Source: Zobellia roscoffensis (GTDB taxonomy: Bacteria > Bacteroidota > Bacteroidia > Flavobacteriales > Flavobacteriaceae). Taken from it: a stretch of DNA of 64,000 nucleotides. The notes beneath the pieces were generated by a model, which had not been told where the DNA came from, did no database searches, and saw only the letters and a list, made by a program, of their open reading frames with translations. A program made the translations under genes and the position numbers. Shown in pieces: positions 35,622 to 44,298 of the stretch (positions are counted from its first letter, which is position 1; each line of letters begins with the position of its first letter). The stretch covers positions 1,796,504 to 1,860,503 of the forward strand of contig NZ_JADDXT010000002.1 of NCBI RefSeq assembly GCF_015330165.1, read 5' to 3'.

Positions 35622-36635
35622 TTATATGGTTAGGTCGTTTTCAGATTGTACAGTATAACCTTTTTGAAATACGTATGTTAGAAACAAGGAAATCATCCCA
35701 AAGATGACCAATAATATAAGATTGTGAACATTTCTAAATTCCGTCTTATGCATTATTGGATAATGGATAAGAAAGTATAGAATAGGACCAACAATTAAAT
35801 TTAGGACGGTTAAAAGTTTCAAATTTTTGACAATACCTTTATTAAATATGACTGTTTTTTTAAGGGCTTTGAAAATATTAGAAAGTAAATAGAGAAGTAG
35901 AATCCCAAAAATTAAGGTTAGGGTAATGGTTAGTATGTCACTAAACTGATAATCGCCTTGTATAGAACTTCCTGTTAGGGGAATTTGCATATCAAATCTA
36001 CTATCCTTAACGGTAAATCTATTGGTAATAAAAGCAAATTCCATATAGGTGAGAAAAGCTAAGAGTGTAATTGAAATACTTCTAAATATATAATAGAAGA
36101 ATGCTGAAAGTGATTTTGGACCGAATATTTTCATTTTATTCTTTTTTATATAGTTAGGTCGTTTTCTTGTTTTTAGATGATAGCCTTCTTTAATTAATTG
36201 GGCAACAATCAAGAGAAAAAACGCTATTACTAAAAGTGGTACTCTATCACTTAAGGCTGCACCAAAATCTCTTCCTAGATTAAAAGCGATAGATTCTCCT
36301 TTAATTGAAGGTTTGTTCAACATGTTTTCAATTACTCTAATTATATACATACCGACAGAATAAAACAATAATCCTCTACCTACTGTAAAGAAAATATATT
36401 CGTTTTTTTCAGAAAAAATAGAGTTGGTGTTTAAAGTATTTATTGCCTGTCTAAATTTTATTAGTAACCATAGTACATAGCTTAATAATAATAAATTTGA
36501 TGCAGCAAGAATTAGGCTAGTGTTAGTTGATTTTGAATAATGAAATAACAACTCAATTTTTTCTGGCATTGAAATAATTACTGTAAATATTAATAAGTTA
36601 ACAAAGAACTTAAATGCTTTAGTGTAGTTTTTCAT
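35622..36635 (-). CDS. two DUF2975 membrane proteins joined in one frame (probable frameshift fusion)
   Basis: 337 residues from ATG at 36635 (an in-frame start 46 codons upstream would run through the operator region and is rejected). Two similar halves, each with about four membrane helices. The second half ends GYTVQSENDLTI-stop. The first half reads GYHLKTRKRPNYIKKNK at the matching place; removing one base near 36167 turns this into LKTENDLTI followed by TAA at 36148-36146, and the second half then has its own ATG at 36134 (170 residues). So two tandem genes look fused by one extra A, by real mutation or sequencing error. Partner of the XRE regulator gene 2 bp downstream. Function of DUF2975 is unknown. 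Confidence 0.8.
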   Translation of the reverse strand: MKNYTKAFKFFVNLLIFTVIISMPEKIELLFHYSKSTNTSLILAASNLLLLSYVLWLLIKFRQAINTLNTNSIFSEKNEYIFFTVGRGLLFYSVGMYIIRVIENMLNKPSIKGESIAFNLGRDFGAALSDRVPLLVIAFFLLIVAQLIKEGYHLKTRKRPNYIKKNKMKIFGPKSLSAFFYYIFRSISITLLAFLTYMEFAFITNRFTVKDSRFDMQIPLTGSSIQGDYQFSDILTITLTLIFGILLLYLLSNIFKALKKTVIFNKGIVKNLKLLTVLNLIVGPILYFLIHYPIMHKTEFRNVHNLILLVIFGMISLFLTYVFQKGYTVQSENDLTI

Positions 36636-36645
36636 AATTATTATA

Positions 36646-36662
36646 TTATCGTTTAACGATAA
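36646..36662. promoter_or_regulatory. operator O1, perfect palindrome
   Basis: TTATCGTTTAACGATAA: 8-bp perfect arms around one base, 10 bp upstream of the DUF2975 ATG and covering the expected transcription start. Likely bound by the XRE regulator encoded in the same operon. Confidence 0.6.
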
Positions 36663-36690
36663 CAAATATATTAAAATTATCGAAAAACAA
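36663..36690 (-). promoter_or_regulatory. promoter of DUF2975-XRE operon
   Basis: On the minus strand: TTG (36690-36688), a spacer of about 17 bp, and TATATTTG (36670-36663), an exact -7 box. It is sandwiched between operator copies O1 and O2. Confidence 0.6.
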
Positions 36691-36693
36691 TAA
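36677..36693. promoter_or_regulatory. operator O2, imperfect copy of O1
   Basis: TTATCGAAAAACAATAA, similar to O1 in 13 of 17 positions, exactly 31 bp (three helical turns) away and overlapping the -33 region. Confidence 0.45.
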
Positions 36694-36715
36694 TTGTATA
36701 TTAAAATATATTGGA

Positions 36716-37267
36716 TTATGATGTCTTCAAAGAAATCAATTCCCAATCTTGACTTAAGGAATGATAAGTGCATACATTCTCAAAACCAACGGCATAATGG
36801 GCGCCTAATGATCTGCTGTTAGTGGCATCTACTTCCGTGATGATGGCGTCGTATTTTGGGTAGGAGGCTTTTTTCATGGCGTTATAAAGTCCGCGAAAAA
36901 CACCCTGTTTTCTATGGGTTTTGGCAACGCATATTTGCCCCATAGTAATAAAATTTTGAATGTTTACATTTTCTAGTTCTGTAAACATTGGTCTTAGAAC
37001 TGAAATTTCATCTTTAAAACCATCGGTCATAGACAGGGCGTAGCCTACAACTTTGTCATCATCTTTTGCAATGATATGAGGGCATGCATCATTCATTCTA
37101 GTAAGTACGTCTAAATCATGAACTACGGTAACAAAACCTTCTTTTTCCCTTTCTTTGGGTGAAACGGAAGTAGGTAGATTTGCACGCTGAAGTGATAGTA
37201 TTTGTTTCAATTCATCCTCGGATGTTGCAGTGGCGTAGCGTATCACTTTTTTTTCGTTTTTAGCCAT
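36716..37267 (-). CDS. GNAT-family N-acetyltransferase
   Basis: 183 residues. Acetyl-CoA-binding region is visible as ITMGQICVAKTHRKQGVFRGLYNAM (motif A, with Q-x-G-x-F-R in place of R/QxxGxG/A) and the following VDATNSRSLGAHYAVGF, typical of the C-terminal part of the fold. Substrate unknown. The gene start overlaps the end of the M61 peptidase gene by 25 bases, so the two are translated from one mRNA. The 3' end is 23 bp from the operator region of the DUF2975 genes. Confidence 0.9.
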   Translation of the reverse strand: MAKNEKKVIRYATATSEDELKQILSLQRANLPTSVSPKEREKEGFVTVVHDLDVLTRMNDACPHIIAKDDDKVVGYALSMTDGFKDEISVLRPMFTELENVNIQNFITMGQICVAKTHRKQGVFRGLYNAMKKASYPKYDAIITEVDATNSRSLGAHYAVGFENVCTYHSLSQDWELISLKTS

Positions 37268-39054
37268 TCTTGTCTACTTCTCAACTGTTTTTTAGATGGT
37301 TTTAAACCCTCTTTTTCTGCAAGGAAAAGACTGTAATCAGGATTACTTTCCAAAACAAGCGTAGTTTGTTTTTCAAACCCGAAGCGTTCAAAAGTAATTT
37401 TCAGTGTATCTCCAATCTTTAGTTTTTCTATATAGGCACTGAATTGTTGCCCGTCCGGGAATCCATTTCCGTTAATATCGGTAATAACATCACCTTTATC
37501 CAACTCAGAAATATAAGCTGGAGTTCCCATTTTTGGATTCGATCGAATTTCGCCATGACCATCACCATCTAATGAAACAGCTACCCCAAAATAAGGTGCT
37601 TCCATATCTTGTTTTAATATGACTCCAACAGAATTTAAAAGAGCACTGTAATCTGGCATTTCACTTTTATATATGTATTTATTAAAGAAAGTATCAGCAA
37701 AATCGTTTCCAGCATATTCGGCTAGAGCTTGCTGAAGATTTTTTATGGTGTAGGATTTTTCTGTTTTGCCATACTGCTCCCAGACGAGTTTCATAAAATC
37801 ATCCAGGTTCAGTTTTTCCTTCCGAAGGGATAAATCCAGTGCTAAGCCAAGTACACTTCCGTAAGAATAATAAGAAATAAAGGTATTCTCTCTATTTACG
37901 GGGTCCACAGATGTAGCCGCATCCACAAAAGGAGCTTGGTAGCTCATTTCTATAGGATTAAAATACTGAAGTGCAGGTGAGTTCCAGACATAGTTAAAAG
38001 TTCCTGAAATACCTTCTATGTACTTCTCTGGAGTAATAATTCCTGCCCTACAAAGAATAAGATTGGTGTAGTAACTGGTAAAACCTTCGGCAAACCAAAG
38101 TGCACCACTCATATTTGCTTCTTCAAAATTAAAAGGTTCTAATGATTTTGGGCGAATGCGTTCAACGTTCCATGCATGAAAAAACTCATGAGATACGGTA
38201 CCTATATTGCCTTCCATGCCACCATTGGCTAGACTGCGTGTACTTGTCAGAATGGTAGAGTTTCTATGCTCCATGCCGTCTCCAGAGGCATTTGGAATAT
38301 AACAGGCTAAAAAAGTGTAGGTGCCATAATCAAATTCAGGAAGTTCACCATATACTTCTTTCTCGGCAAGAACTACTTTCTTTACGTTTTCAAAGTAGGC
38401 ATCAAGTTCTTCTTCTGTGCCATTGTGGTGGAGAACAAAACGTATTTTTTGTTTCCTTCCATTGTTTTCTACTTCAAACTCACGAACGGAATGGTTGCTT
38501 ATTTCCGTTGGGCTATCCATAAAATAATATAGGTTGGGAGCCGAATACGTGGTGCCGGAAACCAAGGGTAGTTGTGTGGCTACTTTCCAGTTTAAATCTT
38601 TTCGAACTTTAAAATCTACTTGAATTTTTCTATCGCTTAAAGTTGGAGCGTACATAAATGTTGCGGGAATGTTCAGATGCGCATGGGTTTCGTCTACTTG
38701 AGAATAGGTGCCACCTCCTCGGTTGGCAAATAATGTATAGCTAATGGAAACTGAGCCGTCATGGCCAATTATTTGCCATTGGTACGGGTCTGGGCGTAAT
38801 ACTTCTAAAACTTTTCCTTTACTGTCCGTAGCTTTAAAGTCATAGACGTTTTTAGCAAATTCATGCAATGCGTAACGGCCCGGGGATGAGCGGCTCATTC
38901 TAAAAGAAACCGTATCCATTTTTAGATTTGGAAAAGTACCTTTTACTACCGCCTCATGATGAACGGCATTGTCAAAAGATATTTCATAACTATTGGTTTG
39001 AGCAGAAAGTATACTAATAGTAGTAAACAGAAGGAAGGGAAAAACGGATTTCAT
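37243..39054 (-). CDS. M61-family (glycyl aminopeptidase-like) metallopeptidase with PDZ domain
   Basis: 603 residues. Signal peptide 1-18 (ending ILSA), so secreted or periplasmic. The zinc site is HEFFH (H289, E290, H293) with the third ligand E323 in WFAEGFTSYY; GDGMEHRNS (258-266) resembles the GxMEN substrate-binding motif. A PDZ domain follows at about 490-570 (YFGVAVSLDGDG, ISELDKGDVITDINGNGF). Members cleave N-terminal Gly or Ala from peptides. Full length for the family. Overlaps the GNAT gene. Confidence 0.93.
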   Translation of the reverse strand: MKSVFPFLLFTTISILSAQTNSYEISFDNAVHHEAVVKGTFPNLKMDTVSFRMSRSSPGRYALHEFAKNVYDFKATDSKGKVLEVLRPDPYQWQIIGHDGSVSISYTLFANRGGGTYSQVDETHAHLNIPATFMYAPTLSDRKIQVDFKVRKDLNWKVATQLPLVSGTTYSAPNLYYFMDSPTEISNHSVREFEVENNGRKQKIRFVLHHNGTEEELDAYFENVKKVVLAEKEVYGELPEFDYGTYTFLACYIPNASGDGMEHRNSTILTSTRSLANGGMEGNIGTVSHEFFHAWNVERIRPKSLEPFNFEEANMSGALWFAEGFTSYYTNLILCRAGIITPEKYIEGISGTFNYVWNSPALQYFNPIEMSYQAPFVDAATSVDPVNRENTFISYYSYGSVLGLALDLSLRKEKLNLDDFMKLVWEQYGKTEKSYTIKNLQQALAEYAGNDFADTFFNKYIYKSEMPDYSALLNSVGVILKQDMEAPYFGVAVSLDGDGHGEIRSNPKMGTPAYISELDKGDVITDINGNGFPDGQQFSAYIEKLKIGDTLKITFERFGFEKQTTLVLESNPDYSLFLAEKEGLKPSKKQLRSRQEWLKTKKK

Positions 39055-39192
39055 TAATGTAAATTTAATATCACTAATATACTATTTATAGGGGGTATAT
39101 GCTAGATTTGATTTTTACAATAAAAAAGTAAGATTCGCATTATTAATATTTTAAAAGCAACCTTTTGAAATATAAAGTATCTTCTAAATAAT

Positions 39193-39780
39193 ATGAAAAA
39201 AGAATACTGTATTTTGCTATGTGCACTAGGTATTGTTACATCTAGTTTGGCACAAGAAAAAGAGAATATTCCTAAATACAAAAATCAGGTTTCCACCAAT
39301 CTACTGTTGCCACTTTTTCAGAGTTTTGATTTGAGTTATGAGCGTACTGTAGCCAATAAATGGGCGGTAGGTATATCTGGGTCATTATATGGAGATGATT
39401 TTAGTTCATTGGATACGGCTAGTTCTACTTATTATGAGTTGAAGACTAATTTTGAAGTCATCCCTTTTGTGAGGTTTTACTTAAACGGTGCCCAGAACAA
39501 AAGTCACTTTTTTGAGATTTTTGGTTCGCTTTCAGAGGTTGATGAAACGGGGAGGTACGTAAGACGTGTAAATGAAGAGGGGTACGGGGTATATTATGTG
39601 GGAACTAAAACGTTTACCGTAGGTGGCTTAGGAACGGGATATGGATATAGATTTCTATTGATGCAAAATAGATTGGTGCTGGAGGCACAGCTAGGTATTC
39701 GGACCAACTTTGATTCGGATTACATTTTTTTAAATGGAACATTAGTACGTACAGGAATTAAAATAGGTTATAGGTTTTAA
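39193..39780 (+). CDS. outer-membrane beta-barrel-like protein, unknown function
   Basis: 195 residues. Signal peptide 1-20 (ending SLAQ). The rest alternates polar and hydrophobic/aromatic residues (NLLLPLFQSFDLSYERTV, WAVGISGSLYG, GLGTGYGYRFLL, VRTGIKIGYRF) and ends in an aromatic F after GYR, like a small 8-strand barrel of the DUF3575/OmpA-barrel sort. Function unknown. The next gene, a lipoprotein, follows after 10 bp, so the two probably act together. Confidence 0.75.
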   Translation: MKKEYCILLCALGIVTSSLAQEKENIPKYKNQVSTNLLLPLFQSFDLSYERTVANKWAVGISGSLYGDDFSSLDTASSTYYELKTNFEVIPFVRFYLNGAQNKSHFFEIFGSLSEVDETGRYVRRVNEEGYGVYYVGTKTFTVGGLGTGYGYRFLLMQNRLVLEAQLGIRTNFDSDYIFLNGTLVRTGIKIGYRF

Positions 39781-39790
39781 AGATGGTGTT

Positions 39791-40375
39791 ATGGGTGTTA
39801 AGTATACATGTTTTTTGTTTTTGGGATTTTTATTAGTGGGTTGTCTTTCGGATGATATTGGTTATTCTTCAAGCAATATTTCGGTACAGGCAACAAATGC
39901 ATTTACTTTAGAGGAAAAGGTTGATTATATAGTTGGAGATACCCTTTTCTTTACCCAAAATTTCAGTAGATATTTAAAGGAAGAAGGATATAACGAGTTA
40001 TTGGATGTTTATGAAACCACAAAGGACGAAGAATTTGGTTATGGATTTGATTTGCAGCAATTTTCCGAATTTTCAAATTCGTATGAAGCTGTTTATATAG
40101 ATTCAGAATATGTAATTACCACAGGTGCAAATATAGCAGACTACTATTACTACAATAATTATGGTGTTGCTGCTCAATTGAACGAAGCAAAGGATGCTTA
40201 TGAGTCAAAAGTAGGTATTGTTTTGGTGGAAAGCGGGGATTTTAAACTTGATTTTTCTAATGTTTATTTTAGAAATGAATATGACTATTACTCCAACGAA
40301 AAGATAAACCTGAATATAGAACACCGGTTTACAGATCAAACTAAAGGTGTATTAGAGTTTACGGTGTCAGAATAA
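39791..40375 (+). CDS. small lipoprotein, unknown function
   Basis: 194 residues. Signal FLFLGFLLVGC gives a lipobox LVGC, then SDDIGYSS. The body is Tyr-, Asp- and Asn-rich (ADYYYYNNYG, RNEYDYYSNEK) and looks beta-rich; no family is recognised. It follows the barrel protein gene by 10 bp and is likely its partner. The Tyr-rich stretch and lack of known domains suggest a lineage-specific surface protein. Confidence 0.65.
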   Translation: MGVKYTCFLFLGFLLVGCLSDDIGYSSSNISVQATNAFTLEEKVDYIVGDTLFFTQNFSRYLKEEGYNELLDVYETTKDEEFGYGFDLQQFSEFSNSYEAVYIDSEYVITTGANIADYYYYNNYGVAAQLNEAKDAYESKVGIVLVESGDFKLDFSNVYFRNEYDYYSNEKINLNIEHRFTDQTKGVLEFTVSE

Positions 40376-40423
40376 TTTAGATTCAACTTTTAAGGTAACA
40401 CATAGTATTTCGCGCAAAGATGC

Positions 40424-40431
40424 TACATTTG
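40424..40431 (+). promoter_or_regulatory. -7 element for bioF
   Basis: TACATTTG (TAnnTTTG) 5 bp before the bioF ATG; the transcript would start at or beside the start codon (leaderless). Confidence 0.5.
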
Positions 40432-40436
40432 GGGAT

Positions 40437-41588
40437 ATGGATGACTTCCCTAAAAAACTGACCAAAAAACTGAATGATAGAAGTGATGCAAATGCATTAC
40501 GAAGTTTGCCAGCACTTAATAAACTGACAGATTTTTCATCGAATGATTATTTAGGGCTTTCTCGTAACCAAACCATTTCAGGGCAAGTACAACATCTATT
40601 AAAAAAGCATAATGCTTTTGAAAATGGAGCAACGGGTTCACGTTTGCTTTCTGGAAATCATTCACTTTATGAAACATTAGAAGCTACACTTTGTACATTT
40701 CACCAAGCAGAAGCTGCTTTGGTTTTTAACTCGGGTTACGACGCCAATATAGGGTTTTTTAGCTCCGTTCCACAAAGGGGGGATATTGTTTTATTTGATG
40801 AATTTATTCATGCAAGTGTTCGTGACGGCATACGAATGGGTAACGCCAAAAGTTATAAGTTTAAACATAACAATCTTGAAGATTTACTAATAAAATGTGA
40901 GTCTGAACGCAGTCGAAACTTGACGGATGCAGAAATATATGTAGTAACCGAATCTGTTTTTTCTATGGATGGCGATACTCCAGATTTAAAAGCACTTGCT
41001 GAAATTTGTGAGTCTCAAAATTGTCGTTTGGTTATAGATGAAGCTCATGCTGTGGGTGTTTTTGGAAAACATGGTGAAGGTTTAGTGCAAGAGTTAAACA
41101 TACAAGACAAAGTTTTTGCACGTTTGGTGACCTTTGGGAAAGGTATTGGCTGTCACGGAGCTGCAATTTTGGGCAACATCGATTTAAAATCATATTTGGT
41201 AAATTTTGCCCGTAGTTTTATCTATACTACAGGGCTTCCACCACATTCTGTAGCTTCGGTTTTATCTGCTTATAATTATTTAGAAAGTCAGGTTGATGAG
41301 GTGGAGGTACTAAAACGTAATATTTCATATTTCAACCGTAAATTAGTGGATTTAAGTCTGAGTTCAAGTTTTATTCCTAGTAATTCTACCATTCATTGTT
41401 GTTTGGTTTCTGGCAATGAAAGGGTACGCGTTATGGGAAAACTAATTCAAGAAAAAGGGTTTGATGTACGACCTATTCAATCTCCTACAGTGCCTGAAGG
41501 TCAAGAAAGATTACGCATATGTCTTCATAGTTTTAATATGAAACAAGAGATTGATAATTTGCTAAACGCAGTGATTGCTGTCATCTAA
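40437..41588 (+). CDS. bioF: 8-amino-7-oxononanoate synthase
   Basis: 383 residues. PLP enzyme joining pimeloyl-ACP (or -CoA) and alanine, the first dedicated ring-forming step of biotin synthesis. Family marks: SSNDYLGLS, GATGSRLLSGNH, DEAHAVGVFG and the Schiff-base lysine K235 in VTFGKGIGCHG. First gene of bioF-DUF2007-bioD. It could in principle be the related 2-amino-3-ketobutyrate CoA ligase, but the bio context settles it. Confidence 0.95.
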   Translation: MDDFPKKLTKKLNDRSDANALRSLPALNKLTDFSSNDYLGLSRNQTISGQVQHLLKKHNAFENGATGSRLLSGNHSLYETLEATLCTFHQAEAALVFNSGYDANIGFFSSVPQRGDIVLFDEFIHASVRDGIRMGNAKSYKFKHNNLEDLLIKCESERSRNLTDAEIYVVTESVFSMDGDTPDLKALAEICESQNCRLVIDEAHAVGVFGKHGEGLVQELNIQDKVFARLVTFGKGIGCHGAAILGNIDLKSYLVNFARSFIYTTGLPPHSVASVLSAYNYLESQVDEVEVLKRNISYFNRKLVDLSLSSSFIPSNSTIHCCLVSGNERVRVMGKLIQEKGFDVRPIQSPTVPEGQERLRICLHSFNMKQEIDNLLNAVIAVI

Positions 41589-41589
41589 T

Positions 41590-41973
41590 ATGAAAGAGAA
41601 ATTTTATACCATAGCTTCTTTTGAGTACCCTGCGGATGTTCAGATATTGAAAGGAAAACTAGAATCTGAAGGAATTTCTGTTTTTCTTAGAGATGAACAT
41701 ACCTTAAATTCAGACCCTATAATCAGTAATGCTATTGGCGGGGTAAAACTACAAGTATATACAGAAGACAAAGAAAAGGCTATTGAGATATACAATGAAA
41801 TAAGGGCATATGCCATAGATGACAATGGTAATTTGATTGTATGCCCTAACTGTAAAATGCAAAAATCTGAGGTGTATTATAACAGAAAAGGAATTTTATA
41901 TAAACTTTTTCCTTTTTTTGAAGAAAAAAAATACAAATGCCTACATTGTAACATGATAACAAAACCTCAATAG
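41590..41973 (+). CDS. DUF2007 protein with C-terminal zinc ribbon
   Basis: 127 residues from ATG at 41590, one base after the bioF stop. N-terminal DUF2007 fold (FYTIASFEYPADVQILKGKLESEGISVFLRD, GGVKLQVYTEDKEKAIEIY), a ferredoxin-like fold sometimes linked to signalling. The C-terminus has a Cys4 zinc-ribbon-like CPNC...CLHC (about 94-125). It sits inside the biotin cluster between bioF and bioD with almost no gaps, but no link to biotin is known; it may simply be co-transcribed. Confidence 0.85.
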   Translation: MKEKFYTIASFEYPADVQILKGKLESEGISVFLRDEHTLNSDPIISNAIGGVKLQVYTEDKEKAIEIYNEIRAYAIDDNGNLIVCPNCKMQKSEVYYNRKGILYKLFPFFEEKKYKCLHCNMITKPQ

Positions 41974-41974
41974 A

Positions 41975-42592
41975 ATGCAGCAAATTTTTGTGACAGGAAT
42001 ATCAACTGAAGTAGGTAAAACAATAGCTTCCGCAATTATTGCAGAGGCCCTTGAAGCGGATTATTGGAAACCGGTGCAAGCAGGTGATTTAGATAATACA
42101 GATAGTGATAAGGTAAAATCCCTAATTTCTAATGATAAGACAGTAATACACAAAAGTAGTTATGAGTTAAAGACTCCTATGAGTCCGCATGCAGCAGCAG
42201 AAAGAGATGGCGTTACAATAGACCGACTAGAAATCATTGAGCCAGAAACGGATAATGCTTTGGTAATTGAAGGAGCTGGTGGTGTTCTGGTGCCTTTGAG
42301 TAAGGATGATACAGTTTTGGATATCATTATGCCAACCTATCATGTAGTCGTGGTATCTAGACACTATTTAGGAAGTATTAATCATACACTCCTAACTATT
42401 GGTTGGTTGCAACAGAAGGGGTACGATGTTTCTGTATTGTTTAGTGGTAAGGAAAATCCCGAAACTGAAAGTATTATTCTTCACAAAACCAAAGTGTCTT
42501 CAATTGGTCGTATAGATGAAGAAGCTGTTTTTGATAAAGCTGTTATTAAGAAATATGCTGATAAATTCAGATCTGCACTAAAGTCTCTTTAG
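41975..42592 (+). CDS. bioD: dethiobiotin synthetase
   Basis: 205 residues. ATP-dependent carboxylation of diaminopelargonate to dethiobiotin. P-loop-like motif GISTEVGKTIASAI (in place of GTDTxVGKT), K15-type lysine in this loop, the KPVQAGD substrate loop and EGAGGVLVPLS. One base after the DUF2007 stop. 3' end is 8 bp from the convergent glycosyltransferase gene. Confidence 0.95.
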   Translation: MQQIFVTGISTEVGKTIASAIIAEALEADYWKPVQAGDLDNTDSDKVKSLISNDKTVIHKSSYELKTPMSPHAAAERDGVTIDRLEIIEPETDNALVIEGAGGVLVPLSKDDTVLDIIMPTYHVVVVSRHYLGSINHTLLTIGWLQQKGYDVSVLFSGKENPETESIILHKTKVSSIGRIDEEAVFDKAVIKKYADKFRSALKSL

Positions 42593-42599
42593 TCTCTTT

Positions 42600-44222
42600 T
42601 CAATCAATTCGCACAAGAGCCAAATCAACCTTACTTATAGTAAAATTGTAAAGTGATTTTCTGCCTTCTAGATTTTGTTGGTTAAAAATATAATAACCAG
42701 GAAGTTCACATTGGTCTGTTTTTGAAACAATTGCTTTACGGGACATTTCTAAATAAGCTGCCGTCTCATATAATTTAAATGGCGTTTGAATGTGTGTGCG
42801 CAAATCTTCTTGCGTAAAAATGTAAAGCGGAGCTTCATTACCAATTATTTCGTAAATCTCGTTTGCATAAACCTGATGTGGTGCGCTAGATGAAGTTAAT
42901 GACTTTAGTGGTAATGCTACATGGTCAAAGGCCAATCTACATACTACAATAAAACCAATTACAAATAAGTGTTTAACGTAACCAATGGTTTTGTGATGAT
43001 AAATCCATATAATCAATAACAGTAAGCCAAAAAGAGGCATAGTAAATTTTAGGTGTGGTAAAATCGAAAAATAACCAATAAACGGAATGGCAAAACAAGC
43101 GATGAGAGCAATTGTAATAATCACCTTAAAAAAGGTATGGTATGCTTTATGCATCCAATTTTTTTCTTCGAGTTGAAGAAATAATGGATACGTAAGGATA
43201 GTAATTACTATGGGAAAAAACATATACGTATAACGTATTCTAGCTCCAGGGGAAATCCAATATACTAGGAAATTGGCCAAAAAAGTAATGACCAGAAAAA
43301 TCAAATAGGGTTGATTTTTAATCTTTTGTAACTGCTCTTTTTTCCAAATGAATAAAAGGAATAAAGTTGCGGGAAAAATGACGGCAATAAAATTTAAAGG
43401 AAAAAAGAAAAGATGTTTTATAATTCCGCTAAAACGGTCACTTAATAAAGTTCGTTGATGTGTGAGGCCCCACATTTTGGTGATATACTGCTGTAAATCT
43501 TCATAACTAGCATAGGTGTAAAAATAGAAATATACGGCAGCTGCAGCTAGAGTGACGCTAAAAATATGTCGCCAAGAAAAGAGTCGTTTGAGGTCTTTTT
43601 TGTACAAAAGATAAGCGCCTAGTGTAATGATTATGAAGGCGAAAGAAGCAAAACCTTTAGTTAAAAATGCGAGTGTAATAAAAAAATAGGAGCATCCGAA
43701 TAATAGAAGAAATCGCTTTTGTTGGTAAAAATGGAAAATGCTGAAAACACTTAGTACCACTAATAATGAATAGAAAATATCTATTTCAGCAGTTACGCAG
43801 AAATAAAAATAAAGATCGGCACATACCAAATAATATAGCGCGCTCAATATGGCAAATTTTGGCCCAACATATTTTTTAGCCATATAAAAAGTGAGAATAC
43901 CTGTCAGTAAGAATGAAAATGCTGAAGGAAATCGAAGTGCAAAGGTGTTGTAGCCAAAGATTTTAACGCTTCCGGCAAGAATAATATTCCATAAAGGTGG
44001 GTGGTCATAAAAAGTTTCATTGAGAATGGTGGTGACAACAAAATTTTCGTTGAACAACATTTCTAAAGCTACCAGTGCTCGTCGTGGTTCCTCGGTGTGT
44101 AATGGTGCTAGGTGCAGATTGTAAAAAAGGGATACCGTATAGAGAATAAGAATCAAAAACGATAGCCAATATATATTTTTGGTATTGGTCGGTTGTAAAA
44201 ATCCGGTATCAAAAAACTTCAT
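42600..44222 (-). CDS. ArnT/PMT-like glycosyltransferase (GT39-type membrane protein)
   Basis: 540 residues from ATG at 44222; a TTG at 44267 would add 15 residues. About ten to twelve membrane helices. The first periplasmic loop holds HTEEPRRALVALEM, FYDHPPLW and LRFPSAF, the ArnT-like signature with an acidic pair in place of DE. Uses a polyprenyl-phosphate sugar to glycosylate lipid A, protein or another envelope target; substrate unknown. It lies opposite to, and between, bioD and bioA. Confidence 0.88.
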   Translation of the reverse strand: MKFFDTGFLQPTNTKNIYWLSFLILILYTVSLFYNLHLAPLHTEEPRRALVALEMLFNENFVVTTILNETFYDHPPLWNIILAGSVKIFGYNTFALRFPSAFSFLLTGILTFYMAKKYVGPKFAILSALYYLVCADLYFYFCVTAEIDIFYSLLVVLSVFSIFHFYQQKRFLLLFGCSYFFITLAFLTKGFASFAFIIITLGAYLLYKKDLKRLFSWRHIFSVTLAAAAVYFYFYTYASYEDLQQYITKMWGLTHQRTLLSDRFSGIIKHLFFFPLNFIAVIFPATLFLLFIWKKEQLQKIKNQPYLIFLVITFLANFLVYWISPGARIRYTYMFFPIVITILTYPLFLQLEEKNWMHKAYHTFFKVIITIALIACFAIPFIGYFSILPHLKFTMPLFGLLLLIIWIYHHKTIGYVKHLFVIGFIVVCRLAFDHVALPLKSLTSSSAPHQVYANEIYEIIGNEAPLYIFTQEDLRTHIQTPFKLYETAAYLEMSRKAIVSKTDQCELPGYYIFNQQNLEGRKSLYNFTISKVDLALVRID

Positions 44223-44286
44223 GTTTCTTAGATTTTTTCTAAACCAAAGATGATCATAATACTTCAAAAAAAAAGTTTTAATTCCT

Positions 44287-44294
44287 CATCTTTG
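44287..44294 (+). promoter_or_regulatory. -7-like element for bioA
   Basis: CATCTTTG, one mismatch from TAnnTTTG, 4 bp before the bioA ATG. Suggests a leaderless bioA-KAS transcript. Confidence 0.35.
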
Positions 44295-44298
44295 TATT

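Noticed and set aside
36636..36773. Longer start for the DUF2975 gene
   Set aside because: Would translate the promoter and operator region; the residues are not family-like and a good ATG lies at 36635.
37243..37267. 25-base overlap of GNAT and M61 genes as a frameshift
   Set aside because: Both proteins look complete at their ends; normal gene overlap.
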